Source: Bacteroidota bacterium
GTDB lineage: Bacteria > Bacteroidota > Bacteroidia > UKL13-3
DNA length: 64,000 nucleotides
Reading direction: 5' to 3'
Assembly (NCBI GenBank): GCA_947477885.1
Contig: CANJUD010000012.1
Coordinates: 53,725 to 117,724 of the forward strand
Shown one piece after another: positions 17,765-26,895 of the stretch. A model generated the notes under the pieces. That model did no database searches. It saw only the letters and a program-made list of their open reading frames with translations, and had not been told where the DNA came from. The position numbers and the translations under genes were made by a program. Each line of letters opens with the position of its first letter. Positions within the stretch are counted from its first letter, which is position 1.

Positions 17765-18458
17765 ATTATATCTTATTCCCTCACTCCTTCATCCCGAAGC
17801 TGAACTTGCTACTTTATCGCCACAAGTTATTGAGGCAGTTTGCAGAATAAAACATTATATTGTGGAGACGCCAAAAACTGCCAGGGCATTTATTAAAAAA
17901 TGCAATCCGCAAACAAATTTCAATGAGGTTGTTATATATGAACTAAATGAGCACACGCTACCCAATGAATTGACTGATTTTCTCACCGCCATAAGGCTTG
18001 GCCATGATGTAGGATTAATGAGCGACGCCGGCCTCCCCTGTACCGCTGACCCTGGGGCGAAAGCAGTAGCCATTGCACATCAAAAAAACGTAATAGTATT
18101 TCCATTAACTGGTCCATCATCTATCTATTTATCATTAATGGCATCTGGATTAAATGGACAAAATTTTATGTTTCATGGATATTTGCCGATTGAAAAAATT
18201 GCAAGGACTCAAAAAATAAAAGAGTTGGAAAAATTATCACAGCAACACAAATCAACACAGATATTTATTGAAACACCTTATCGAAATAATTCGATGTTGC
18301 AAGATTTGACAAACAATCTGAAATCATTAACACGTTTGTGTGTTGCCTACAATCTGCAAGGCCCGGAAGAAACTATTATCACGAATACCATAGAAAAATG
18401 GAAAGAAAAACTACCTGACATACATAAGAAACCTGCTATATTTTTATTCCAAACTTAA
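17754..18458 (+). CDS. RsmI-type tetrapyrrole-methylase-fold methyltransferase
   Basis: A 234-residue SAM-dependent methyltransferase of the RsmI family (16S rRNA C1402 2'-O-methylation in E. coli). Visible landmarks: LYLIPSLL at the N-terminus, GLMSDAGLPCTADPGA (near 85-100), FPLTGPSSIYLSLMASG and the FHGYLP segment. It is shorter than E. coli RsmI (286) and has L-P-C-T where T-P-x-I is usual, which suggests the Bacteroidota paralogue rather than RsmI itself, so no symbol is given. It overlaps the upstream membrane fragment by 11 bp. Confidence 0.8.
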   Translation: MQGKLYLIPSLLHPEAELATLSPQVIEAVCRIKHYIVETPKTARAFIKKCNPQTNFNEVVIYELNEHTLPNELTDFLTAIRLGHDVGLMSDAGLPCTADPGAKAVAIAHQKNVIVFPLTGPSSIYLSLMASGLNGQNFMFHGYLPIEKIARTQKIKELEKLSQQHKSTQIFIETPYRNNSMLQDLTNNLKSLTRLCVAYNLQGPEETIITNTIEKWKEKLPDIHKKPAIFLFQT

Positions 18459-18556
18459 ATAGGCATTTTCATAATTCAAAAAAACTCTTGATGTTCATTG
18501 CAGGGCAGGATAGTTATTTTTGGCCTAATCAAAATGCAATTTCACTATTATACTTC

Positions 18557-18632
18557 TGTTCGACCCCATCGGGGTCGCAGATTTATAAATCACATATATG
18601 CTATAAACTTTCGACCCCGATGGGGTCGAACA
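18557..18632. repeat. Perfect 21-bp inverted repeat, each arm itself palindromic
   Basis: tgttcgaccccatcggggtcg (21 bases) spans 18557-18577, and its exact reverse complement spans 18612-18632. Each arm nearly self-pairs (gacccc/ggggtc around at). It lies between two convergent genes. Related in form to the element at 3145-3233 (gtcccgatgggac). Confidence 0.85.
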
Positions 18633-18732
18633 TCTCAGGAAGGCTGCTAATAGATTAGATACTTGAATTATGAAAGGTCTAATATAATAGCTGTGCATTT
18701 GCCGCGGCGAATGTGCGTTCAGTCAGTAAATA

Positions 18733-19716
18733 TTATATATACAACAAACTACAACCACGCACATCGCTATAATCAAGCCTCCCCGCTGTTTCAAAAGTAT
18801 TATTGTGATGGGTTTTACCAATATCATCCGTAGCCAAAAAACTGCAGGAATATATATTTGCTAAATCTATAATATTAATTCCACCCCATTGCTCATTGCC
18901 AATAATTTGCATGGGATCGTCCGCACTTCTGATTAATATTTTCAGCCAAGGTGGTGTATCAAAAATTCCATCCCCTTTTGAATAAGCTTGCGACAACATT
19001 TCCGTCATCCCATACTCTGAATGAATCTGCTTTACCCCAAACTGTCTGCATAAATATTGATGTAGCTCCATTTTTTGCATTTCTTGTTTGCGACCTTTCA
19101 TCCCTCCCGTTTCCATAATAAGGGTATGATTTAATTTCTTTGGAAACTGTTCCGCAAAATCGATCAAAGCATAAGTGACGCCAATTAAAATCGTGGGCTG
19201 ATTTTTAGTTTCGCATGCATCTATAGTTTTTGATAATTCACTAAAATTATCAATATAAAAACCACTATTTTTATTTCCCGATTTCTCAATCAGCTTGTCC
19301 ACCATATAGACTAATGACGAGCCTTCACGTTCTAAATAACTGGGCAATAAAGCCAGTATACAATAATTATTTACTGGCCCGTAAAAAAGTTCAAATGTTT
19401 TAATGAAACTATCTACATATAATTGCAAGGAAGCTACCGGATGTAGGCTTTGCCCAGCACCTGTTGTGGAACTGCTACTAAATATAGCTTCTGGTGTTAC
19501 TCCCGACACTATCATACCATGATTCTTGAAAAACGAAACTGGTAAAAAAGGAATTTGCTCGATACGAGAAACGTTCAGAGGATTTCTGTTTACATGCTCA
19601 CAAAAAGATTGATACACTTTATTGTGCTCGAACTGATACTTGAAAATTTTAATTGTTAAATCAGCAAAATTGCTTTCGTTTGTCTCAAAAATAATATTTG
19701 TGTTGCCTTCAATCAA
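18733..19716 (-). CDS. LuxE-like acyl-protein synthetase / acyl transferase
   Basis: A 327-residue protein of the LuxE family, the ATP-dependent acyl-activating fold related to AMP-binding synthetases. The phosphate loop SSSTTGAGQS, the METGGMKGRK segment and the SEYGMTEMLSQAY adenylation-type motif are present. Family knowledge: LuxE activates fatty acids as acyl-AMP and forms an acyl-enzyme; no lux genes are here, so the substrate is unknown. The frame is open to 19791, but TAAATTTG (19722-19729) is a perfect -7 box and the TTG at 19716, 6 nt later, gives the usual family length without overlapping the upstream acidic gene. That start is inferred. Confidence 0.78.
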   Translation of the reverse strand: MIEGNTNIIFETNESNFADLTIKIFKYQFEHNKVYQSFCEHVNRNPLNVSRIEQIPFLPVSFFKNHGMIVSGVTPEAIFSSSSTTGAGQSLHPVASLQLYVDSFIKTFELFYGPVNNYCILALLPSYLEREGSSLVYMVDKLIEKSGNKNSGFYIDNFSELSKTIDACETKNQPTILIGVTYALIDFAEQFPKKLNHTLIMETGGMKGRKQEMQKMELHQYLCRQFGVKQIHSEYGMTEMLSQAYSKGDGIFDTPPWLKILIRSADDPMQIIGNEQWGGINIIDLANIYSCSFLATDDIGKTHHNNTFETAGRLDYSDVRGCSLLYI

Positions 19717-19721
19717 AGGCA

Positions 19722-19729
19722 CAAATTTA
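19722..19729 (-). promoter_or_regulatory. -7 box before the LuxE-like gene
   Basis: TAAATTTG on the minus strand is a perfect TAnnTTTG. It lies just after the stop of the acidic-protein gene and 6 nt before the proposed TTG start. Confidence 0.5.
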
Positions 19730-19735
19730 CGATAA

Positions 19736-19996
19736 TTATTCGTCTTCGTCGTCTTCGTCAACAATATCTTCGTAATGTTTTTTGCTGTCAAATTCTTTAT
19801 CTACTTCATCGTCGTCCAATTCTTCAAATTCACCATCTATAATAGGAGGTAAATCTTTGCCATCGTCGTCGGGCAAATCTTCTTTGCTATCAAAATCATC
19901 ATCCGGATCTACATGGATTCTCTTTGAATGTTTTGGATTCTCATCATCATCCAAATCATCAAAGCTTGGAAGTCCGTCGTTTTTAGAAGTTTTCAT
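19736..19996 (-). CDS. Very acidic small protein
   Basis: 86 residues, nearly half Asp or Glu, in runs such as FDDLDDDEN, DPDDDFDSKED, EELDDDEV and the C-terminal DEDDEDE. No signal peptide, no helix-forming hydrophobic core; predicted disordered. It precedes the LuxE-like gene on the same strand by 20 bp. No family is recognised; acidic tails of this type are found in nucleic-acid mimics and chaperones, but nothing here allows a choice. Low-complexity coding makes the call less certain, though codon structure and a proper start (MKTSKNDG) support it. Confidence 0.6.
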   Translation of the reverse strand: MKTSKNDGLPSFDDLDDDENPKHSKRIHVDPDDDFDSKEDLPDDDGKDLPPIIDGEFEELDDDEVDKEFDSKKHYEDIVDEDDEDE

Positions 19997-20297
19997 ACTA
20001 TTATTTTGACTTAGTTTTTTGGTTTCTATTTTATATAAAAAAGAGGTTTAAATTCTTGTTAAGAATTCAAAGGTAGAAAAGCAATTTCAACAAAGTCAAT
20101 AGGTATTATCATGATGAAGCTTTAAATATCTGACATACAAGCTAATAAAATTTTAATATTTTTTCTACAACCTTACAAATGTAACACTTTTTAACATTCT
20201 TGAGCACTCGTGCTAATCAATTTGCAAAAAAGAACGCGTGTTAACAATTAGGAAACATTGAGTTAATTTATTTGCAGTGGAATTAAATACAAAATAT
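19997..20297. promoter_or_regulatory. Divergent regulatory gap between the acidic gene and the phosphate transporter
   Basis: 300 AT-rich bases, no gene. On the + strand tttatttg (20267-20274) is a near -7 box; it lies upstream of a GTG at 20277, which would be at or before the transcript start, so the ATG at 20298 is the better transporter start. No Pho box-like direct repeat is recognisable. Confidence 0.4.
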
Positions 20298-21695
20298 ATG
20301 TTTTCATTAAGTACCGGACTACTCATTTTATTAATTATTTGCCTTTTATGTGCTTGCATATTTGAATTTATCAATGGCTTTCACGATACTGCCAACGCAG
20401 TAGCTACTGTTATTTATACCAAATCATTAAAACCAACACAAGCTGTTGTTTGGTCAGGTATATGGAATGCCGCTGGTGTATTCTTTGGTGGTATTGGTGT
20501 TACACTAAGTATTGTTGCCCTCTTACCTATTGAAACATTGATTGACCCCAATATATACCATAATATAGGAATGATAATGGCCTTGTTACTAACAGCTATT
20601 TCATGGAATTTTTTCACTTGGTATTTGGGCATTCCGTGTTCAAGTTCTCACACACTCATTGGGTCCATACTTGGCGTGGGTTTAGGTTACTCAATGATGT
20701 ACGATGCCGAAGCAGTAAACTGGAAAGAAGCCAGTAAAATAGGCACCTCGCTTTTGGTCTCGCCATTAGTAGGTTTTAGTTTGGCTATCTTCTTAATGTT
20801 TATCCTGCGCAGGATTCTCACCAAAAAGAATATTATTTTCAAAGAAACGAGACCCGACGAAAAACCTCCTATGTGGGTTAGGGCAATATTGGTTGTTACA
20901 TGTACCTTGGTGAGTTTCTTTCACGGGCAAAATGATGGTCAAAAAGGAATTGGATTGATGATGCTGATTTTAATTGCAATCGTACCGGGCTATTTTGCCA
21001 TTAATAGTAATATGAAAATGGATAGTATGAAACCTGCACTTGAAAAGGTAAACGAAAAATTTATAGAGATTGATAAAAGCCAACTGAAAGAAAAAGATAC
21101 GCTTGAGTATAATAAAATGGAGTCAAGCATTAAAAAACTCGGGGTACTTGTAGCTCTACCTGCTGGAGCACAAAATGCGGATTCAACCAAATTTGGCTAT
21201 AGAAAACATATTTTGGTTTTGAGCAAAAGCTGGGAAAATCTGCAAAAATCAGGTCACGTAAATTTAAGTGACAAGAGTCAAGAAGAATTGAAAAAAGGTG
21301 GAATTGGAGAACTAAAAAAATACACCGACTTTGCACCTGAATGGGTTATTATACTGATAGCACTTTCATTAGGATTAGGAACGATGATAGGCTGGAAAAG
21401 GATTGTGGTGACTATTGGAGAAAAAATAGGTAAACAACATCTCACATACTCTCAGGGTGCGAGTGCTGAAATAGTAGCATCTATAACCATTGGCTTTGCC
21501 AGTTATTTTAAGTTGCCTGTAAGCACCACACACGTGCTATCTTCTGGTATAGCGGGAAGTATGGTAGCAACTAAGGGGGTGAAGAACCTGCAAGCCAAAA
21601 CAGTTAAAAACATATTGATAGCATGGGTGCTTACTTTGCCTGTTTGTATGCTTTTAGCTGGTTCATTGTTCTGGTTGTTCCGTACCATATTGTAA
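20298..21695 (+). CDS. PiT-family inorganic phosphate transporter
   Basis: A 465-residue membrane protein with the two PiT signature repeats: CIFEFINGFHDTANAVATVI near the N-terminus and AEIVASITIGFASYFKLPVS followed by TTHVLSSGIAGSMVA near the C-terminus, plus the GIPCSSSHTLIGSILG segment. Family role: low-affinity phosphate symport across the inner membrane. A ~110-residue soluble loop (about 240-350) divides the halves. The start at 20298 (MFSLSTGLL) is chosen over the GTG at 20277 because of the promoter position. A phosphate-porin-family gene lies 0.9 kb away in convergent orientation. Confidence 0.93.
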   Translation: MFSLSTGLLILLIICLLCACIFEFINGFHDTANAVATVIYTKSLKPTQAVVWSGIWNAAGVFFGGIGVTLSIVALLPIETLIDPNIYHNIGMIMALLLTAISWNFFTWYLGIPCSSSHTLIGSILGVGLGYSMMYDAEAVNWKEASKIGTSLLVSPLVGFSLAIFLMFILRRILTKKNIIFKETRPDEKPPMWVRAILVVTCTLVSFFHGQNDGQKGIGLMMLILIAIVPGYFAINSNMKMDSMKPALEKVNEKFIEIDKSQLKEKDTLEYNKMESSIKKLGVLVALPAGAQNADSTKFGYRKHILVLSKSWENLQKSGHVNLSDKSQEELKKGGIGELKKYTDFAPEWVIILIALSLGLGTMIGWKRIVVTIGEKIGKQHLTYSQGASAEIVASITIGFASYFKLPVSTTHVLSSGIAGSMVATKGVKNLQAKTVKNILIAWVLTLPVCMLLAGSLFWLFRTIL

Positions 21696-21732
21696 TCACC
21701 CCAATATACCCAAATCCCTGATTAATATTTGT

Positions 21733-21770
21733 AAAAGCATTCTCTAAACGAGGATGCTTTTATTTTTTGT
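21733..21770 (+). terminator. Intrinsic terminator of the PiT gene
   Basis: A 12-bp stem (aaaagcattctc / gaggatgctttt, one G-U pair) with a five-base loop, followed by ttttattttttg, 37 nt after the stop codon. Confidence 0.88.
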
Positions 21771-22479
21771 GGAGAACAGAAATATTTGAGTTGATATAAT
21801 ATTAGCTGAAATCGAAACTTTGTTTCTTGTAGCATATCAATCTGCCCATATCTTAGGATGTGATATATCGAGAGTATCATCATGATGGAATTTCGACTGG
21901 GTGAAATGAGGTTCCTTGTAATTTTGTAGAATGCATGAAGTCAAAAAGCTTCAAATTTGGAACATGTCCTATTCAGTTTTCGACTATATATGAGAATAAG
22001 GCTGCATTATTGATAAGGAGCTAATCGTTTTCTCATTTGCAGTTTCTTGCATTTATCATTTATTAATTAGACTCCCTTCTTAATTTAACCCATATTATGC
22101 AATAGCCTTAAATTAAGTTGCTAATTAGTCATACACTCCTTACCGAACGGTCATTGGCTAATATTTTCAGTTTTAAAATCCCTAATGCTACGCATTAGAA
22201 ACTTATTGATAGTCAGTATGGTTTTTTTCCTACTGCGTAATCTGGGTTTAACAAGAAATCATTTCCATCCTGTCCAAATAATTATTGGGATTTCCATTTT
22301 TTCATTTACACCTTGCTGAACTTGTTTCGAAATGTCGGAACAAGTATAGAATAACGACTTAAATTACCAATGTACATAATGAAAGACCTAAAAATAAAAA
22401 ATGATAATTGTAAATTATAACTAATATAGAAAAGTGTTTGTCGAAAATAACTTATAATATTCCTTATATACTCGAAGAA
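21771..22479. other. Gene-free stretch of ~0.7 kb
   Basis: No open frame above about 60 codons on either strand and no recognisable RNA gene. A small palindrome (taatgctacgcatta, 22182-22196) and scattered short inverted words are the only structure. It may be decayed coding DNA, but I cannot identify the source. Confidence 0.5.
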
Positions 22480-22537
22480 AAATTTTTGCCCTTTATACCT
22501 CCCTTATATGAAAAGAAAGTATAAAGGGCAAAAATTT
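22480..22537 (-). terminator. Perfect 19-bp inverted repeat, probable terminator
   Basis: aaatttttgccctttatac (22480-22498) pairs perfectly with 22519-22537 around a 20-nt loop. On the minus strand the stem ends in a T-rich run, 77 nt beyond the porin stop, so it probably ends that transcript. Confidence 0.75.
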
Positions 22538-22613
22538 CGTTTATGCTATTATTTTGTTAGCTAAAACTATAATTTACCAATTCATATTATAATTTTTTCT
22601 ATGAATATTATAA

Positions 22614-23843
22614 TTAGAATGTTATCACACCCGATACCCTAAATACCATTGTTTCATGTGTTCCATTTATAAAGTAACTGATATCGGTTTGAATTTTGAG
22701 AGCATGTTTGCTGAAATAATGTGAATAGCCCAATACATATTCTTTTTGAGCGTTCATAGTGCCAGCTATTTTTGAATCAGGTGTAATTTGTGCATAGCGA
22801 ACGGCTATTTCATTACGTTTTGTTATAAAAAATCCTGATTGTATTAAAACGCACTTGCCAGCAATGGCATAATTTTTCTGGGTAGAATCTTTTGAATTAA
22901 TGATTACACCTTTATCGGAAGTTCTATTATAATACTCTGTTTCAAATGAAAATCCTTTATATTTAAATATCATATCTCCGCCATAATAGCTAATATTGCA
23001 TGCTTTAGAATTATATAGATATTCACCTAGCTGTCCCATGGTTCTACTTGTAGCACTATTATAACTATATGCTCCAGCAATCGACAATTTAGGTTTTTGT
23101 TCTCTTTCTTGATCTGATTCAATATAATCTCCACCGTTAGTAAATTCTCCCAAAGGCAAAAACTCGAGTCGTCCTGTGTAACACAATTTTCCATTTTTAT
23201 CAGAAACGATTCTTCCTTCTCCACTTGATATGGCAAGGATAGGCTTTACAACCATCTTACTTATTTTGAACTTGGTATTAATCCATAGTCCTTTGTCACG
23301 GTCAAGAGTGAAATTGTTATTTGCAATAGAACGCTCTACCAACTGAAGGTTTGCTGATGAAACTTGCCTTTGTCTGTTACCAGGCAGTTTGGTTTGTCCC
23401 AATCCAATCCTCAGCCAATGATTTGCTTGGTAATAAAGCATAGCATCTCTCAATATAAGATTGTTCTGAACTGTACTATTTCCTGAAGTGATATCGCCGT
23501 GTGCGAAGCCAATTTGAATCCTATAGGTAAATTTGGGATCAACAGCAGTTCCTTGAAAGTTGAGGCGGCATCGACGGAGCAAGAAGTCAGAGCTAACGGC
23601 TTTTGTCGAAAAATCATATTTCCCTTCGTACATACTTTGTATCCTGCCACCAATTGAAAGTGTAAACAAGCTGTCGGGGGAGGCAAATGTCACTCCTTTG
23701 CCTAAGGTCATTTTTATGGGAGCGACACTTTTTTGGGCATTTACAGAAAATGTGATGAAGAATAAAATGATAAGAATAACTTTGGGTTTTTTGCTCAAGT
23801 TATGCGAAACTGACTTATTAAGAGTAGAAATAGATTTTAGCAT
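22614..23843 (-). CDS. Porin_O_P family outer-membrane porin
   Basis: A 409-residue outer-membrane barrel with a signal peptide (hydrophobic IILIILFFITFSVNAQ, cleaved near residue 36). The FTLSIGGRIQSMYEG and FLLRRCRLNFQGTAVDPKFTY segments near the mature N-terminus are typical of the phosphate-selective porin O/P family, and the protein ends in a strand with terminal Phe (FRVSGVITF). Length is as expected. Family members form anion or polyphosphate channels. The nearby PiT transporter is consistent with phosphate uptake, but convergent orientation means no shared operon. A CAATTTTG box (23907-23914) about 60 nt upstream may be its promoter. Confidence 0.88.
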   Translation of the reverse strand: MLKSISTLNKSVSHNLSKKPKVILIILFFITFSVNAQKSVAPIKMTLGKGVTFASPDSLFTLSIGGRIQSMYEGKYDFSTKAVSSDFLLRRCRLNFQGTAVDPKFTYRIQIGFAHGDITSGNSTVQNNLILRDAMLYYQANHWLRIGLGQTKLPGNRQRQVSSANLQLVERSIANNNFTLDRDKGLWINTKFKISKMVVKPILAISSGEGRIVSDKNGKLCYTGRLEFLPLGEFTNGGDYIESDQEREQKPKLSIAGAYSYNSATSRTMGQLGEYLYNSKACNISYYGGDMIFKYKGFSFETEYYNRTSDKGVIINSKDSTQKNYAIAGKCVLIQSGFFITKRNEIAVRYAQITPDSKIAGTMNAQKEYVLGYSHYFSKHALKIQTDISYFINGTHETMVFRVSGVITF

Positions 23844-23906
23844 AGGGTCGTTGCAATGGTTTGAATTTAATTAATGTTAAATAATTACGATATGAATAAT
23901 TTGTTG

Positions 23907-23914
23907 CAAAATTG
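23907..23914 (-). promoter_or_regulatory. Putative -7 box of the porin gene
   Basis: CAATTTTG on the minus strand differs from TAnnTTTG at the first base; leader about 60 nt. Confidence 0.35.
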
Positions 23915-23970
23915 TTCTTTAAATATTTACTTAACATTACCCATATGTTAACAAATTATTACCTAACAAA

Positions 23971-24026
23971 GTGAAAAACTAAAAGTGAACAGTTGTATTA
24001 CTTACTTTTCACTTTTACTTTTTCAC
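23971..24026. repeat. Inverted repeat of an aaaagtgaa word after priA
   Basis: gtgaaaaactaaaagtgaa (23971-23989) and ttcacttttactttttcac (24008-24026) pair at 18 of 19 positions. It abuts the priA stop and may be its 3' hairpin. Confidence 0.75.
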
Positions 24027-24027
24027 C

Positions 24028-26499
24028 CTAATAAGGGTCCACATCAGGTATTATATAAGTGCTCTTATATTTCACTGATATAATTTCCTTGCATTCATTT
24101 ATATATATTTTCAGTTGGCCCATCGATGATATTTTCGATTGCTCCACTTTAATTAATATATGCCATATATAATAATCCTTCAATTTCGATTGATATGGTT
24201 TCTCAGGCCCCATTACTCGGTCGCCCAACTTTTGTTTTAACAATGATGCTAAGTCTTTTGCAGCTTGTTCAGCAGTAGTAAAATTTTTATGTCGCAACGT
24301 AATTTTTATCATTCTGCAAAAAGGAGGGAACAAATGTTTTTCTCTTTGTGCAATTTCACTCTTATACAAACCTATATAATCATTACGTAAAACCAAACCC
24401 AAAACTGGATGTTCTTTGGCAGAAGTTTGTATAATAACTTTACCTTTTTCTTGTCTTCTTCCACTGCGTCCACTTACTTGTATTAGCATTTGAAAAGTTC
24501 GCTCATTGGCTCTAAAATCGGGGAAATGCAGCATTTGGTCGGCATTCATGATACCTACTAATATTACATTTTCAAAATCCAAACCTTTGCTCACCATTTG
24601 GGTTCCTACCAAAATATCAGTACGCATTTCTTGCAAATCTTTGATAATATTCTGATGTCCTTTTTTGCTGCGGGTGGTTTCTAAATCCATTCGTGCAACA
24701 CGTGCATTTGGGAATAATTCTTTCAAATCATCTTCTATCATTTCAGTTCCGTAGCCTTTAGTCGTGAGGTCTTTCGAGCCACAGGCTTTACATATATTCG
24801 TCACTTTTTCAAAATAACCACAGTAATGGCATTTCAATAAATCAGAATACTTGTGATAGGTAAGTGCCACATCGCAATGTATACATTTGGCCACTGAGCC
24901 GCAATTCCCGCATTCGTGTACCGGTATATACCCACGACGATTTTGAAATATAATAGCTTGTTTATGTTTCTCTAAAGTATGCTCAATCGATTCTAATAAT
25001 AAAGGTGTAAAATGCTTTTTCAGATGTAAATATTTTTTTGCTTCGGCCACGTCGGCCAATAGCATATCGGGCATTTCCACCCCACCAAATCGGGTGAACA
25101 TTTCTACCAATCCATATTTCCCAATAGTAGTATTATAATAAGTTTCAATAGCAGGAGTTGCGGAACCCAATATCACTTTTGCTCCATGCATTTTCGCCAA
25201 TACAATTGCTGCATCGCGGCCATGGTAGCGAGGTGCAGGCTCTTGCTGTTTGTAGCTGGGCTCATGTTCTTCATCTACTATAATAAGTCCAAGATTATCA
25301 TAAGGAAGAAACAATGAGGAACGCGGACCTAAAATAATATCTACTTTTTTCGATGCCAATTTATTCCAAATTTCTACGCGTTCATTTTCATTAAATTTGG
25401 AATGCGAAACCATAATTCTGTTCCCAAAATATTTGCTCAGGCGTTCTATCATTTGTCCGGTAAGAGCGATCTCGGGCAGCATATATAATACTTGCTTTCC
25501 TTCTTTCAGTGTTTGCTCAATTAGCTTTACATAAATATGCGTTTTGCCACTTCCAGTTACACCATGTATCAAACTTACTTCTTTGTTTTCCGTATATAAT
25601 TGTTCTTGTATAAGTTTGTAAGCTTGCTCTTGTATTTCGTTAAGTTCAAAATTTGCAATCTCTATAGTTTCATTATTTTTTATTCTGTCTGTATTTTCTA
25701 TATACGTTTCAAAAATACCTTTGTCAATCAACGCTTTTATAATAGCTGAATTCGACAGCTTACTCAAATCTGAACGCTGAATTTTGCCAGATGTTTGTCG
25801 CAAATGCATAAACTGCATCAGTGCATCCACCTGCTTGGCAGCCCGTTTCTCTAGTTGTACAAATAGTTTTTCTAATGCTATTTCACTATCATATTCACTA
25901 CTTAGTTTTATATATTCAACCGTTTTTGGTTTATAGGTTTTAATAATTTCTTCCTTCACCCAAATCAATTCTTTTTGAAACAAAGATTTGATTACAGTAT
26001 ATACATTTTTTACTTCCAGAATATTTGCAATCTGTTTAATCGTTAATTCCTTTTGCGTTTCCAGAGCTTCTATAATAAAATATTCTTTATCGCTCAGCTG
26101 TTCATAATCCACTTCTCTATCACCACGCAAAATTATCCGCGTCTCCGATTCCAGTTTCAATCCTGCAGGCAGTGCGGCATTCATCACCTCACCGGGCGTA
26201 CACATATAATACGCGGCCATCCATTTCCAAAACGCCAATTGTATATCACTCACCAGTGCGTGCTCATCCACCACAGCTTGTATATATTTCGCCTGATATA
26301 TAGTGGGCACCCTATGATGTACCTCCACTATAATACCCGCATACACTTTCGACTTGCCAAACTGCACCACCACCCGTTTGCCCACGCCCACCTCACCCTC
26401 GAATACCTGCGGTACGCGGTAAGTAAAAAACCCCTGCAAATAGAATGGCAGCAACACATCTACAAACAGGGTTTCGGTTGGCAATAGTTCTTGGGTCAT
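24028..26499 (-). CDS. priA: Primosomal replication-restart helicase PriA
   Basis: An 823-residue superfamily 2 helicase that reloads the replisome at collapsed forks. An N-terminal 3'-DNA-binding domain (about 1-110) is followed by Walker A GVTGSGKT near residue 310, the DEEH box (IIVDEEHEPSYKQQ), and a zinc-binding insert with paired C-x-x-C motifs (CGNCGSVAKCIHCD, CHYCGYF, CKACGS). Helicase motifs V and VI (VLVGTQMVSKGLDF, QVSGRSGRR) are intact. Length is somewhat above E. coli PriA (732). The ATG at 26499 is 9 nt after a perfect -7 box. Confidence 0.97.
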   Translation of the reverse strand: MTQELLPTETLFVDVLLPFYLQGFFTYRVPQVFEGEVGVGKRVVVQFGKSKVYAGIIVEVHHRVPTIYQAKYIQAVVDEHALVSDIQLAFWKWMAAYYMCTPGEVMNAALPAGLKLESETRIILRGDREVDYEQLSDKEYFIIEALETQKELTIKQIANILEVKNVYTVIKSLFQKELIWVKEEIIKTYKPKTVEYIKLSSEYDSEIALEKLFVQLEKRAAKQVDALMQFMHLRQTSGKIQRSDLSKLSNSAIIKALIDKGIFETYIENTDRIKNNETIEIANFELNEIQEQAYKLIQEQLYTENKEVSLIHGVTGSGKTHIYVKLIEQTLKEGKQVLYMLPEIALTGQMIERLSKYFGNRIMVSHSKFNENERVEIWNKLASKKVDIILGPRSSLFLPYDNLGLIIVDEEHEPSYKQQEPAPRYHGRDAAIVLAKMHGAKVILGSATPAIETYYNTTIGKYGLVEMFTRFGGVEMPDMLLADVAEAKKYLHLKKHFTPLLLESIEHTLEKHKQAIIFQNRRGYIPVHECGNCGSVAKCIHCDVALTYHKYSDLLKCHYCGYFEKVTNICKACGSKDLTTKGYGTEMIEDDLKELFPNARVARMDLETTRSKKGHQNIIKDLQEMRTDILVGTQMVSKGLDFENVILVGIMNADQMLHFPDFRANERTFQMLIQVSGRSGRRQEKGKVIIQTSAKEHPVLGLVLRNDYIGLYKSEIAQREKHLFPPFCRMIKITLRHKNFTTAEQAAKDLASLLKQKLGDRVMGPEKPYQSKLKDYYIWHILIKVEQSKISSMGQLKIYINECKEIISVKYKSTYIIPDVDPY

Positions 26500-26507
26500 G
26501 GGGGGTG

Positions 26508-26539
26508 CAAAGTTATATCATTTTGCTTCCGTTCTGCAA
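26508..26539 (-). promoter_or_regulatory. priA promoter
   Basis: TTG (26537-26539), 21-nt spacer, TAACTTTG (26508-26515) on the minus strand; the last G is 9 nt before the priA ATG, so the leader is at most a few bases. Confidence 0.7.
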
Positions 26540-26548
26540 TCCCCCTTA

Positions 26549-26614
26549 CGCCGTCATTGCGAGAAGCGGCGGGTCAGACGGTGGGCGGGGCGACGTAGCA
26601 ATCTCCTAGGCACG
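26549..26614. repeat. Intergenic repeat of the gtcattgcgag ... gcaatctc class
   Basis: cgtcattgcgag and gacgtagcaatctcc bracket a GC-rich middle (gcggcgggtcagacggtggg). The two ends are the familiar halves of an intergenic element known from many bacterial genomes. No coding potential. Confidence 0.6.
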
Positions 26615-26692
26615 AAGCATTGGACATCATTTCTCACTTCCCCACACTGTCTGAACTTTGATTAAACTGATTATTATCATTACGCTGATTAT

Positions 26693-26760
26693 TCCCCAAT
26701 GCCTTTTGGTTGGTGTGGTGAGCGCAGTCGAACCATCACCAACCAAAAGGCATTTGGGGA
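26693..26760. repeat. Long inverted repeat between priA and nnr
   Basis: Left arm 26693-26715 (tccccaatgccttttggttg...) pairs with 26737-26760 with a single bulge. The loop holds gagcgcagtcgaacc. Similar ggtgatggttcgac words occur at 33017-33034, and ggttggtgatggtt at 63769-63782. Confidence 0.8.
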
Positions 26761-26895
26761 CTGTCATGTTTTTATTTACTTTGTTCTGTACCTTACATTT
26801 CTACTGTCAAAAAAATCCCAATAAAACTCCTCACCGCCTCCCAAATAAAAGCCTGGGACCAATACACCATCACCCACGAACCTATTGCTTCTCAT

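Noticed and set aside
21771..22479. Degraded transposase or insertion sequence in the gene-free gap
   Set aside because: No terminal inverted repeats, target duplication or transposase-like codon blocks are visible.
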